Assembly (NCBI GenBank): GCA_015657535.1
Contig: JADHZB010000097.1
Span: forward strand, 1 to 25,623
Direction: 5' to 3'
DNA: 25,623 nt
Origin: Nephromyces sp. MM_2019
Lineage: Eukaryota; Apicomplexa; Aconoidasida; Nephromycida
The notes under the pieces are model-generated. The model worked only from the letters and a program-made list of their open reading frames with translations. It did not search any database and was not told the origin of the DNA. Both the position numbers and the translations under genes were made by a program. This document shows positions 1-9,169 of the stretch, piece after piece. Every line of letters starts with the position of its first letter. Within the stretch, counting starts at the first letter, position 1.

Positions 1-253
1 TTGTTGGATATATCCATCGCAATGGAGCTGTAAGAAGACAGTAAAACATACAGCAGACCAGATATGATCGTCACATTGAAACACACACGCACCCACTTGT
101 TAGCACCGTCAGCGAGCTGATGCAAACGATTAGTTTTGCTGGCGTATTGCACTGCTGCCTGCTCCATCAGAGCCTGCGAAATTGAAGAATACACTGCTAA
201 AGGCAGCTTATTCTCCTCTTCTTCTCTTGGGTTATAGACGCTTTTCACTAATT
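1..253 (-). CDS. Terminal visible exon with membrane helix (partial)
   Basis: Open throughout on the minus strand from the acceptor at 255-254 to the window edge. It encodes KLVKSVYNPREEEENKLPLA, then a helix-prone stretch containing EQAAVQYASKTNRLHQLADG, then about 22 hydrophobic residues. A competing reading exists: GTGCGT at 92-87 and a pyrimidine-rich TTCTTACAG ending at 28 could delimit a 65-nt intron that removes the hydrophobic segment and also leaves an open frame. The choice decides whether the protein is membrane-anchored. Confidence 0.5.
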
Positions 254-3200
254 CTGATGAGGAAGGAGAGGCAGAAAGAATCTCAATGAAGAGGAAACTT
301 GAAGATACGCAAAAAACTCACACATGCAGGACAGCTTGCGATATATCTAGAGAGTGATCACATAAGGGTGAAACAGAGCGAGAGAAAATCACGCACACAC
401 GAGGAGATGAAGAGAGAAGAAGGAAGGGAGATAAAAACACGAGGAGACACATGAGAGATGCACACAGCGAGATGCAGAGAGACGTGCACACACACAGACA
501 TATGTATAGGTATACGCACACAGAGAACATACACAGCCCCACGCAGAGAGCACACACAGTCCCACGCAGAGAACACACACATATACATACGAACACACAC
601 ACAGACTAATTTTTGCACATCTCAGTAGCACTCAATGAGCAAACTTACTGGAAAAAAAAAAGCTTTCCCAACAGGAAGCCTTCTACGAGCAAACGTGAGC
701 AACACACAAGCCATGCCACACACAATAGAATACTGCTCTTCAGTCTACGCATATTGCACAAACTTTCAGAAGTAAGCTTACATAAAATACCTACTTCCAA
801 CACACTAACGTTCATGATGAGCTTAAATCATAGACTAAAGACATAACCACCAAACACACACATCCAATAGAAAAGAAAACGCAACATACACACCACGCAA
901 AACATATGCATACCGCCACACACACCAAAAAATGTTACTGAATGATGAGAGCATACTTCCACATTCGTATTGCACACATACATATCCCCACCCTCTTCAC
1001 ACACCTATTCCCCCTCCACGCAGCGATACACATTGCACACACCCTCAACCCCTTCACACACCCATAACCCCCCACACCCTTTTTCACACCCAACCCCCTG
1101 TTTCACACTTTCACACATCCATAACCCCCCACCTCCTCCACATACCCTCCCCATCTCCTCCACACAACCCCCCCTCCACTAACTTCCAGCATTCCTGCTC
1201 GCATCAGGTTGCATTGATAATCTCTCCATACTCCCCACAAGATCAGCAATATCTTCCGAAGAATTAAACACTGGACTTTCCGCCCTCAAATCTTCCATAG
1301 CACTCCTTCCAGTATTAGAGGCAGCTATTCCATTACGAAGCTCTCCATCTGAGCCGACACCCTTCAATCCTTCTCCAAACAGTGTGCTATCTGGCCTCTT
1401 CCCACACTTCCTAGTATATGCGCGAAGGCGGGACTTGCCACCATCTTCCGAATCAGAGTGTGAATAACACACACTATCTTTATTAGCTTGATCTAATCGG
1501 CCTTCATCTTCAAAGGAAGTCTTCTCTGCACTGCTTAGCTGCTTACAACCACCTACCAGCTGTGTGTGTGTCTTGCTGTCTGTGTGCGTCTTCCGAATGC
1601 CATCAGTTTGACGGTCTTCATCAACAGCAGCACACGAGAGGCTGGAGAAGCCATTAGTTGAGCTGGCCAACGGCGAAATAGTAGAGGATGTCAGCTGCCT
1701 CCCACCAACGTTGAGCGGAGCTCTTCCCTTCTTTTTCTTCTTCAAATATTGCAAATATCGTTGAGGAATAAACAGTGCTCCCATAGATCTAACAGCTGAG
1801 TTTGCAAAGATCCCGGAAGAAGCTGCTCCTTGATGGTGGCTATAGTCCGACAGCTGATCTGCAGGAAGCAGAGACTGCTGGTGCGTGTGTACGGTGGAGG
1901 AAGCTCTATCAGTCAGTGTGTTATTCCCGGTAAAAGCAGCGTTTAGAGACGTAGAAAAGGAGGAAGATAAGCCAAGATACCCATCAGAAGCAAAGTTTTG
2001 CGGATCTCTACTGTTGCTCTCATTGCAGAACGGTGTGCTAAAGGCTTCTTCATCTACCCAGTCGTTTTCATACTGAGGAATAAGACGGTTATCAGAGAGT
2101 AGCGTCTCTGAGCTGTTTGATAAGCCAGTATTAGCTGGTGGGTGATGGAAATGAGAAGAGGAAAGGTTTTGGGATGATGAAAGCTCAGCTTGCGTGCGGA
2201 GCTTATGGAAGATAGAAGACGATTTTGCGGGTGGCGGGTTTCGACTTATTGAGATATCATCTGAAAAAAGGCAGGGGACACACATCGGATTAATGCGAAA
2301 CGCACGTGTGTGGAGGTAGGTGAGGCATGAACATACATATGCCCACAAAATACACTCACACTCATACACAAGAACATGCACACACAAACATACACTCTCA
2401 CACACACGAACATACACTCTCAGACACACAAACACATACCCAAACACACACTCACGCATGCACTCACTCACAAACACTTAAAAACGCAATCCTCTTTCAT
2501 CTCATTGCTATGCTGTATTATAGCGAAAAAAACACTACTGTACACAGCCTTTCAAAGGTACTTCAGCGCAATACATCAAACATTACAGAGAAACCCACAT
2601 CTTCAGATATTAAAAGTAGGAAAACCAAAATGTGAAGAATTTGAAGCATAAAATTTTGAACAGGGGCTTATCAAATCTATAAAATTCTTCAGACAAACTC
2701 AATGGATAATGATGAAATTGCACGGAAAATCTCCTTCAAAAGGAGTTTTTACATGATGAAGAAGCAGCTGTTCGCGTTATCTTTATTCTCGTAAGAAAAT
2801 CATGAAATAAATCCTAAAAACGCTACGATTTCAGTGTATATACACTCCAAATTCGACTTTAAAGCAGTTCCAACAATCCATTTGAGATCATAAGCGTCAA
2901 CATATTGTGACCAGACAGCAGAAAAAACATCCAAAAACGAGTAGACATCCTATTAAATGAAGCACCCACCACGTGCGCGACTGGGAGCCGAGAGAGTAAG
3001 CCTATTTATCCCATTTCTCACAAAGCTGAGGCCTTGCTGGAAGTCTTCAACATTCGTCGAGGAGCTTAATGAATATATACTGCCTTTATTTTCCTCCTTA
3101 TCATTAAATTTCTTCCACTCTTCCTTACCTCCATCATATAGGAGCGTAGGATCTCGTCCTCTTAAGCTAGATGGATGGTTTGCTATGCTTCTCTCTTCTT

Positions 3201-3672
3201 CAACAGAATCTTCAAACAAGCTAGGAGCTTTGCCAAAACGAGTTTCCCAGAGGCCTGTTCCTAGTGTGTGTGAGAGACCGGAAGATGATGTCTGAGGAGG
3301 GGAAAACGAATATGCCCCCATCTTATGCTGCCCTCCTACCCTGCCTAGCAACCCCTGGGAAGCGGCATAAGGCTGTTTACTTCTCGAATAATACGGAGCA
3401 CCAGCAGAGTAAGGTGTTGAATCTTCACAATTTTGAAGCAAATCTTCCTTCAGGAGGTCAGGGGCTTCCAGGTGATATCTCTTCTTTCTTTCGGGAGAAA
3501 TTTGAATACAATCTAACGAAGCGATTCGGGTTGAAGACGTTTGAAGCTTATTTCTTGCTAATACCCCAGCGTACGTGCAGGATGTGTTCCTTTCGTGTGC
3601 GGGGATTTCAGTTAAACAATGCCCCATTACCTGGTAAAACGATTCAACTGGCGGCCTTCCATGATAACTCAT
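1..3672 (-). CDS. Multi-exon gene, Ser/Asn-rich protein with C-terminal membrane helix; possibly Brr6/Brl1-like (3' end off window)
   Basis: Three minus-strand exons join in frame: 3672-2970 (from ATG at 3672), 2260-1184, and 253-1 continuing off the left edge. Intron 2969-2261 has donor GTGGGT and acceptor CCTTTTTTCAG; intron 1183-254 has donor GTTAGT and an acceptor after a long pyrimidine tract ending CATCAG. Both are phase 1. About 677 residues are visible. Residues 1-593 are polar, Ser/Asn/Gly-rich and probably disordered, with a lysine run (LKKKKKGRAPLN) midway. Residues 594-677 change character: an acidic patch (REEEENK), an amphipathic stretch, then a hydrophobic helix at about 650-672 (VCFNVTIISGLLYVLLSS) followed by AMDIS. 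A long disordered N-terminus, amphipathic helix and one helix ending in a D-I pair recall the Brr6/Brl1 nuclear-envelope family, but the diagnostic cysteine domain would lie outside. The family call is inference; the exon structure is much firmer. Confidence 0.6.
254..1183 (-). other. Intron of the minus-strand gene, repeat-filled
   Basis: 930 nt between a GTTAGT donor and a CATCAG acceptor. On the plus strand, 310-610 is purine/CA-rich with many CACACA and AGAGA words. 610-930 is AT-rich with scattered CACA words. 965-1180 is almost purely C/A/T, with repeated CATAACCCCCCAC-like and CTTCACACAC words, so the transcribed strand is G-rich just after the donor. Long open frames here are Cys/Val-, His- or Pro-rich translations of repeats and are not genes. 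Confidence 0.55.
965..1180. repeat. Degenerate C-rich/CA repeat (G-runs on the transcribed strand)
   Basis: Runs of four to seven C alternate with CACAC words. CATAACCCCCCAC recurs near 1062 and 1120, with CTCCACA/CTTCACA words between. On the minus strand, which is the sense strand of the surrounding intron, this gives more than ten clusters of three or more G within about 200 nt, starting a few bases inside the 5' splice site. Confidence 0.7.
1184..2260 (-). CDS. Middle exon of the minus-strand gene
   Basis: A 1077-nt exon (359 codons, phase 1 at both ends) encoding Ser/Asn/Thr/His-rich sequence without a recognisable domain. The frame also stays open upstream of 2260, but there it translates the CA/TG repeat of the intron, so the acceptor at 2262-2261 marks the true edge. 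If the donor at 1183-1182 is not used, the frame ends at a TAG at 1181-1179 after SRNAGS, and the protein would finish here as a soluble disordered protein. I prefer splicing, because the next exon begins in the matching phase after a very strong acceptor. Confidence 0.6.
2261..2969 (-). other. Intron with CA/TG array
   Basis: 709 nt between the two large exons. The plus strand at 2327-2480 is a degenerate CA array, with AACATACACTCTCA repeated near 2387 and 2409 and CACACA words throughout. The remainder (2490-2950) is AT-rich with no coding signal. The minus-strand acceptor has a good pyrimidine tract next to the exon. Confidence 0.55.
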
Positions 3673-3674
3673 CT
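2970..3674 (-). CDS. 5'-most clear exon of the minus-strand gene
   Basis: The exon is preceded by a pyrimidine-rich acceptor ending TTTCTGTAG (AG at 3676-3675), and ATG lies two bases inside it at 3672-3670. An in-frame TAA at 3699-3697 excludes an unspliced upstream extension. The sequence begins MSYHGRPPVESFYQ and is polar, with no domain that I recognise. A strong donor (A|GTGAGT) lies 173 nt upstream at 3847-3846 in a compatible phase. So the first exon may carry either 5' UTR or further N-terminal codons (a frame ending GVRDDILDSLCV); no ATG is visible in that upstream frame. The donor at 2969-2968 gives a phase-1 exit. Confidence 0.6.
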
Positions 3675-3856
3675 CTACAGAAAGAAGAGGGAGATTTTAG
3701 TGAGTTAGAGTGCAATGAAGAGTATGCTAATCACAGCTTTTGGATGCGAAATGACTGTTGAAAGTTTGAAGACAGCATATTTCCAAGCCTTTGAGGAGGA
3801 ATGTTAAAAGAAGCAAGCAGAGCAAGCAGAAGCGGCATGAGACTCACTGACACACA

Positions 3857-4160
3857 ATGAATCTAATATATCATCGCGAACTCCTTCCGTGTGTGCTTTT
3901 TTTGAAAGTGGAAGAAAAAAGAAAGAATATAAGACAGGAGAAGGAGCATGTCTCAGTGAATGTAAGTTTCTATGCTATTGCAGGCGATAAAATCATCCAA
4001 GACAGCGTTTAAAAAGAGTGAACGTTTAACACATATACGAGTGTGTGATGAAGATGAAGGCTATAATATCAGTCAACAAATAACTCTAGACGAGCCACAG
4101 GCTTCTCATGCTGTTTTAAGGTCAGCTCACCAGCTGAAACAAACTATAATAGGCATTTGA
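3857..4160 (+). CDS. Candidate two-exon small protein with a 22-nt intron
   Basis: ATG at 3857 opens a frame to 3961 (35 codons), followed at once by GTAAGT. A pyrimidine-poor but well-formed TATTGCAG ends at 3983, and the same frame continues from 3984 to TGA at 4158-4160 (58 codons). The 22-nt segment contains an in-frame TAA, so without splicing the frame is broken. The joined product is 93 residues, highly charged (VEEKRKNIRQEKEHVSVN, then AIKSSKTAFKKSERL and VCDEDEGYN), with no domain that I recognise. It is antisense to the possible first exon of the minus-strand gene, so at most one of the two may be coding there. The intron is far shorter than the others in this window. Alternatively the second part is an exon joined to a different partner, or chance. 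Confidence 0.25.
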
Positions 4161-4773
4161 GCATCCAAATTCAATGTCAAAGGATGAGCACACACTAGCC
4201 TTCAATAAGGCAAGTCACAGGCTGAAGATGCATCACTTTCATGTTTGACAATCATCCGTCGTTTGCGCAAAAATTCTGGATGAGTAAGAAGAAGAAGAAG
4301 AGCGTGAAGAAGAATAAATTGAAGAGGAAGAAGAACAAGATGAAGAACATGATGAATAACAATATGAAGAACACGATGAAGAACAAGAAGAGGATGAAGA
4401 AGAAAAACGGATGAAAAAGACGAAGAACCTGAAAAGAAAAAATGAAAAAGAAAAAATAAACCAAAAAAGAACAAGAACAACAAGATGCACACACACCGTG
4501 ACCCCTCTAGAGAAATAATCGCAAACTAGCCAACACAGGGCTCCTAAGCACATCATCGAAATGCTTTTTCACAGCCAAGAGCACACGCACTCAAAATATC
4601 AGGGTGAATCCAAGAAAAATACCGAAATTTTCCGCATAACCATAGCATCTACCCAAACATAAAACAATATCAAATTCAATAAATACACCCTCATAATCAC
4701 CTTGACAAGAATGGAAAAACCCACCCCACAGTTACACGAAAATCCACAGCAGTCTCGGACTGTTGCTCTTTAA
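4161..4773. other. Intergenic, purine tract plus AT-rich sequence
   Basis: Apart from the A/G-rich tract at 4258-4500, this stretch is AT-rich, with isolated CACACA and AAAATC words. I see no RNA gene or convincing exon. Confidence 0.5.
4258..4500 (+). pseudogene. Purine tract resembling decayed acidic/basic coding sequence
   Basis: A nearly pure A/G tract of GAA, GAT, AAC and AAG words. In one plus-strand frame it reads as a Glu/Asp-rich stretch (EEEEEQDEEHDE, then QYEEHDEEQEEDEEEKRMKK) passing into Lys/Asn/Arg-rich sequence and ending at TAA at about 4517-4519. It is interrupted by three TAA codons, each one base from GAA. A second frame gives a 43-residue Lys/Asn/Met peptide from ATG at 4280. 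The reverse strand reads Ser/Cys/Phe-rich. It could be decayed acidic low-complexity coding sequence or simply an expanded purine repeat. Confidence 0.3.
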
Positions 4774-5172
4774 CGTTTCCGAGATAATTCCGTAGCTGTG
4801 TCTTTCCACCCAGTTTTCTTACGCAAGAAAAAAGAGCATCGAAAAACTCCCAATTCCCCTCAAAAAAGCTCAAAAAAGAGACAAAAAGTGCAGAAATTGC
4901 TTTTTCTTTCTTGTTTATTCCTTCTTAGTGCATATTCTCTGCTTATTTTGTTATTATCATCTTTTCTTCATACAAAACCCCTTACCTATGAAGAAAAGCA
5001 AATTCAGATGGCCAGGATAATGGTGGTGATAGAGAGAATGACCCAGGAGAGTGACCCCACAGCTAATAGAGACGTCCTCGCTGTGTATTTCCCTACGAAA
5101 TTCACTGCATCTTCTTCATGGAGGGGGTCTTTATATTGCCTCAAACTTCAAGAAACTAGTGTCTTTAGATGA
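4774..5172 (+). CDS. Candidate exon of a small membrane protein (start not found)
   Basis: An open frame on the plus strand from after TAA at 4771-4773 to TGA at 5170-5172, without an ATG before its hydrophobic part, so it would need an upstream exon. It encodes a Lys/Arg-rich segment (HRKTPNSPQKSSKKRQKVQK), about 24 hydrophobic residues (LLFLSCLFLLSAYSLLILLL) and then a mixed soluble segment (LTYEEKQIQMARIMVVIERM, DPTANRDVLAVYFPTKF). This would suit a small single-pass protein. Caution: the hydrophobic codons are also a pyrimidine tract ending CTTCTTAG at 4929, so the true exon may begin there and the membrane helix may be an artefact. No family recognised. Confidence 0.35.
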   Translation, partial: RFRDNSVAVSFHPVFLRKKKEHRKTPNSPQKSSKKRQKVQKLLFLSCLFLLSAYSLLILLLSSFLHTKPLTYEEKQIQMARIMVVIERMTQESDPTANRDVLAVYFPTKFTASSSWRGSLYCLKLQETSVFR

Positions 5173-5348
5173 AGAGCATCCAGGTTAATGATTTCGCCAC
5201 AATTTCTTATCTAAATTTCCAATTAACACACGGGAAAAGAAGAAGTGCAAACAAAAAGATAAAAAAACCAGAAAAAATGACAAATGGGCAGCCTAAATGG
5301 TGCAGATGACTCAAAGATATGCCAATTAAATTCAGGAGCAGGAGGGGG

Positions 5349-5520
5349 TATATACAGAGTGAGCAGGAGTAGGAGTGTATATATAGAGTGAGGAGGAGGA
5401 GGGTTTACACGGAAGATGAGGAGGAGGAGGGGGGCATATACAGAGCGAGGATGAGGAGGGGGGAGTATATATGAAAGATGAGGACGACGGTATACACGGA
5501 AGATGAGGAGGAGCAGGAGA
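5349..5520 (+). repeat. Six-copy degenerate minisatellite, 25-32 bp unit
   Basis: Each copy begins with a TATATACAGAGTGAG-like or TATACACGGAAGATGAG-like head and ends in GAGGAGGAGG. Copies start near 5349, 5378, 5404, 5436, 5466 and 5491. Two head types alternate (TATATA.AGAG and TA.ACACGGAAGATG), suggesting a higher-order dimer. The reverse-strand frame is Pro/Ser/Leu-rich low complexity and is not treated as a gene. Confidence 0.75.
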
Positions 5521-5947
5521 ATACACACAAGAAGGAGAATGTCCACACCGAGGAAAACACACACAAAGATCACACACAACAAAGACCACACACAGAGAAC
5601 ACGCACACTAAAGAGAATGTTTTAACTTTTTCCACTCAAAAGTGGAGAAATAAATGAAGGAAGCATCACTTTTTTGACTTTTCCTAGAGATAACCAGTAA
5701 AGAGCAACTTTGAAAACTCTCAGCAAGAGCATCTCTACGCTGCCACTATGAAGACAAAGAGGAATAAAAGTGTCTTTGAAGCGCTAGTATAGAAGAAAGC
5801 TTTCCTCAACGCACTTTTGTAAGGATTTCCACTTTAATTTTAACTAGCGTATTAAAAGGATAGCCCTTGTTGAGCCACACACAAAAGAGAGAAACTGATG
5901 CGAGATTCAGGCTACCCCAACAAGCTACTATACACGTTGAATAGATT

Positions 5948-6090
5948 ACACACACACGTGCAGTAAACTGCACACACACACGTGTAATAAACTACACACA
6001 CACACCTATAATAAACTAGTAGACACACTCCCAACAGACTGCACACACACACGCTCACCAGTGTAATGAGACACGCACAATCACACACAC
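5948..6090 (+). repeat. CA-based minisatellite, about 24 bp unit
   Basis: Four to five degenerate copies of an ACACACACAC head followed by GTGYARTAAACT or a variant (GTGCAGTAAACTGC, GTGTAATAAACTAC, CTATAATAAACTAG). The last copies are degraded. Confidence 0.75.
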
Positions 6091-6271
6091 TTTATGGCAA
6101 GTTAATAGCTTCAGGCTGAGGTATAAGTATCTTATTTTTTGTGTGTAAAGCTGTACTCAACGTGGTATGTGTGTGTATATTTTTTTCGACTTCATAAACA
6201 CAAGACTAAATCACTGTAAAAGCCTGCTTAACTTAATATCTGAAACTCATGACTATATAATTAATTGAATA

Positions 6272-6412
6272 GATTAATTTCATCGCAAAAACCAACTTTT
6301 AATTAGAAAGCACCTCAACCTTTAGGTGTGTGCGAAAGCTGGCATTTTGTGCGTGTTAATTAAAGATTAATCTCCAAAATTACTAGATTTCATCACAAAA
6401 ACTAACTTTTTA
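6272..6412 (+). repeat. Dispersed direct repeat pair
   Basis: GATTAATTTCATCGCAAAAA followed by CCAACTTTT at 6272 recurs as TAGATTTCATCACAAAAACT followed by AACTTTT at 6384, about 113 bp away. The copies differ at a few positions. Confidence 0.6.
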
Positions 6413-6565
6413 GGGGGAAAAGCCTTGAAATTGGAAGTTCTTCACACTCAGAAGAGGGTGATTTGATTTTTTGGAGTTCGTTTAGAATTCTCCTTAGAGT
6501 TAGGATTAGGAGAAATCCTCAGAGATAGTCTTACTACAGAGCGTATAAAAAAATCTGCACACACT

Positions 6566-6665
6566 AGTTATGCTGAAATTGAGTGTGTGTGGAGTTTTCG
6601 TGATAGTATTCCGTCGTTATGCTGAGGCTGCTGAAGCTGTGTGTGTGGAGGTTGTTCATACTATT
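6566..6665 (+). repeat. Two-copy direct repeat, about 48 bp
   Basis: GTTATGCTGA, a short variable part, then GTGTGTGTGGAG and a T-rich tail ending in a TACTATTC-like word occurs twice in tandem, starting near 6568 and 6615. The second copy carries a short GCTGCTGAAG insertion. Confidence 0.55.
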
Positions 6666-6921
6666 CAATTTTTTGAAAAAAAACATACAGAAGCTGCTAC
6701 ACTAATATGTATATCCTGGTTCCACAAAGATAGCTTCTAACAGCATTGAGTAAAACTTTTTCTACGTCAATAAAGTTTGAGCCACATCATCTACACATTT
6801 ATAGCACCTGATGAAGAGAAAAAGAGCGAATTTGCCTTTACTGAGGGTTAGCATGGAGTGGCATGAAAGTCTAGAGCATTTCATGCTATGCTTACACCCT
6901 TTGCGGCTGCAAAGCTTGTGC

Positions 6922-7026
6922 GTTACTATGTGTGTATTGCGTAATCAATGAGTGTGTTAATATGTGTGTGTATTGCGTAATCAATGAGTGTGTGTTAATA
7001 TGTGTGTATATTGCGTAAGCAATGAG
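6922..7026 (+). repeat. Three-copy tandem repeat, 34-38 bp unit
   Basis: The unit GTTAATATGTGTGTGTATTG followed by CGTAATCAATGAGTGT is present three times with very few differences (one base change in copy one; TATATT and AAGCAA variants in copy three). Copy length differs by TG slippage. This is the best-conserved array in the window, suggesting recent expansion. Confidence 0.85.
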
Positions 7027-8243
7027 GTGCTACTACTTTTTTTTTGCGATTATACCCGATAAACCCTTCTATAAACAACTTGCTACTCCAAATAGGGCAA
7101 CCAGAGAAACCTGAAAAAAGCTTATTTTTGCTAATTTTCTTCTTTCAAAATATCGTATGAAACATGCGTGTTTCTAATTCGGAACGAAACCCCTTGGATA
7201 TATTAGAGTAAAAGATTTTCCGATAATTCTTGTCTGCATTGTGTATATACTGACATGCTACGACGCTCGAAGAAAGTCAAGATTGCTCAAGAAAGCGGTG
7301 TATGTACACCCAGCAGTTTTGATCAGAGGGCCTACACTTTCTCTGGTTCAATGAAAATTTTTGATTTAAGTTGTTATCCAGGTTATACAGATTCACCCAG
7401 ATACTGGTAAAAGCATTTATTCGGTAGCACAAGTTAGTCGATGGTTTTTTTTGGTGGTTTCTACCGTTTTTCATGGCAGCTAGATCCTCTGAATCAGCGA
7501 AAGCTAATAGTAAAACATCGGTGGGAAGTAGCGAAATTAGAGGATTCTAGAGGGCTGAGAAGCAGCATCAACCCCATACTCACATGTTTCTAGGGAATCT
7601 CTTAGAATGAACCCCAAACTTACACGTTTAGGAAACTTCATTCAATGTGTATTACCAGTATAACTAAGATTTTCTTTTCTAGGTTGATTTTGCTAATGTG
7701 CGATACTCTTTCAAACCCCCCTTGCACCAACTTTCAATGCTAATTTAGGCTTCTGTGAGCCTGCTGATGCAGTTAACGAGCAAAGTATCCAAAAGAAGTA
7801 CAGAAATATGTCATTTCTCCGAAGAATGTGCATCCCATATAAGCATACAGTAATTCCTGCGGGAAGAATGGCAATTTCAATGTTGAGGGTGATTCTTTAA
7901 TTGAAATACTTCTCTTGTGCTTCCAATAACTCTATTGGAATGATAAGCTTTTAAAGAGAGCAACAAAAAAAACATCTGGAAAGGAGATAAAATCGCAGAA
8001 TATGCCTAATAAGCCTCAAGAAGGCTAGGTTCTAAAGAAACGTAATGCAGCAGTTTAAATAGCAGCTAAAGGTGTAATACAATGCTCTAGCACTTCATCT
8101 CCTACCCCTTATATACATATAGGGAGAGAGTGAAAAAAAAATCACCCACCGTCTCCTTCATCTATTATAAACAAACTATTCCCAAAGTGAGTTCGTATTC
8201 AAAAGGCCCTCACTACGCCGACTTTTGCACTCATCATGTTCCA

Positions 8244-8253
8244 CCCCCCCCCC
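8244..8253 (+). repeat. Homopolymer of ten C
   Basis: A run of ten C inside a pyrimidine-rich stretch (8240-8275). It is a likely site of length polymorphism or assembly error. Confidence 0.8.
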
Positions 8254-9090
8254 TCCTCTACCTTCCCAACCCCAAAGTATCTCATCTGTAATACTGAAGT
8301 TCTTCACTGCTAATCACTCCGCTAGAGTCGAAATTTTTGTAAGTCACGCAATCACACACGCACCAGTACATATGCTTATTGATTTAATGGCAACATGCTG
8401 AAAAACATCGTGTGCATGAGTGCATACAATCTTCATCATTTGTTTTCCACATGCCAAAACATCTAGTAGCTCCTCTAAAGTGCGCTAATTTAAACGCTAA
8501 AAGCCGTTTTTTCGCCATTTTGCAGTATTTTTTGGTAGTCACCAGAGAGTACAGCTTCTCCAGGACATTTATAAGAGGTAATCGGGTGAGAGTATGCCTA
8601 ATATGATAGAGTATATATATTAAAGGCCCAATGCTATATCGAGTTCATTACCGGCCTATTTGTGGGTAGAGAAGGTAATTTGAGCTATCCTATAGATAGT
8701 AGAGAAAAAACGTTTAATATAGATGTTTTCTGGGCTGATATAATGGCATTTCCTCTAATGCCTTTACAGAGATGTATATATACAAAAAAAGTAAAGCCAT
8801 GCCCCTGTAAGCTTTTTTCACACACACCTGTTGTGCTTATATATGAAACAATAACTTGAAAGCAAATTTAGAATGTGTGTTTCTTTCTGGGTTTATGCTT
8901 GATAGTTTGCTCGAGTGTAGGATTGTGAGCCTAGGCATAAATCGAATGTGAATGCCCACTCATGTAGAATTTAACGTTTGATTTTAACTTTTTTATTGGC
9001 ATGAGAATATGAGATAATTTTGCTTCGTTTGTGTGTTTCATATCTTTTGTTGGGATTTAGTTGATCTGGGTAATAGATTCATCGGTTTTC

Positions 9091-9169
9091 GATGTTTTTT
9101 TGATGATTTTTGATGTTTTTTTGATGATTTGCGATTATTTTTTAATCATTTTCGATGTTTTTTATATGC
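9091..9169 (+). repeat. 21-bp T-rich tandem repeat
   Basis: Four units of 21 bp (last one partial) begin at 9091, 9112, 9133 and 9154. Units one and two share GATGTTTTTTTGATGATTT. Because 21 is a multiple of three, one frame shows a repeated hydrophobic heptad (FDVFLMI-like). I read this as a by-product, since the frame lies in uniformly T-rich sequence. Confidence 0.75.

Noticed and set aside
318..631. Cys/Val-rich minus-strand open frames
   Set aside because: They translate CA/AG repeats in overlapping frames and lie inside an intron; composition alone explains them.
932..1267. Pro/His/Ser-rich plus-strand frames
   Set aside because: They are translations of the C-rich repeat and overlap the end of a well-supported minus-strand exon.
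3264..3761. 165-codon plus-strand frame
   Set aside because: It is antisense to the minus-strand exon 2970-3674, which has better splice signals and phase agreement.
4258..4519. Reassigned TAA (as Gln) to rescue the acidic tract
   Set aside because: The well-supported UBX-like gene itself ends in TAA and the EF-hand gene ends in TGA; nothing else calls for a variant code.
4202..4556. Ser/Cys/Phe-rich minus-strand frames
   Set aside because: They are the complement of a purine tract; no sequence features of a real protein.
5223..5606. Pro/Leu/Ser-rich minus-strand frames
   Set aside because: They translate the six-copy minisatellite.
5948..7026. CRISPR-like array
   Set aside because: The repeats are head-to-tail minisatellites without unique spacers, in a eukaryotic context.
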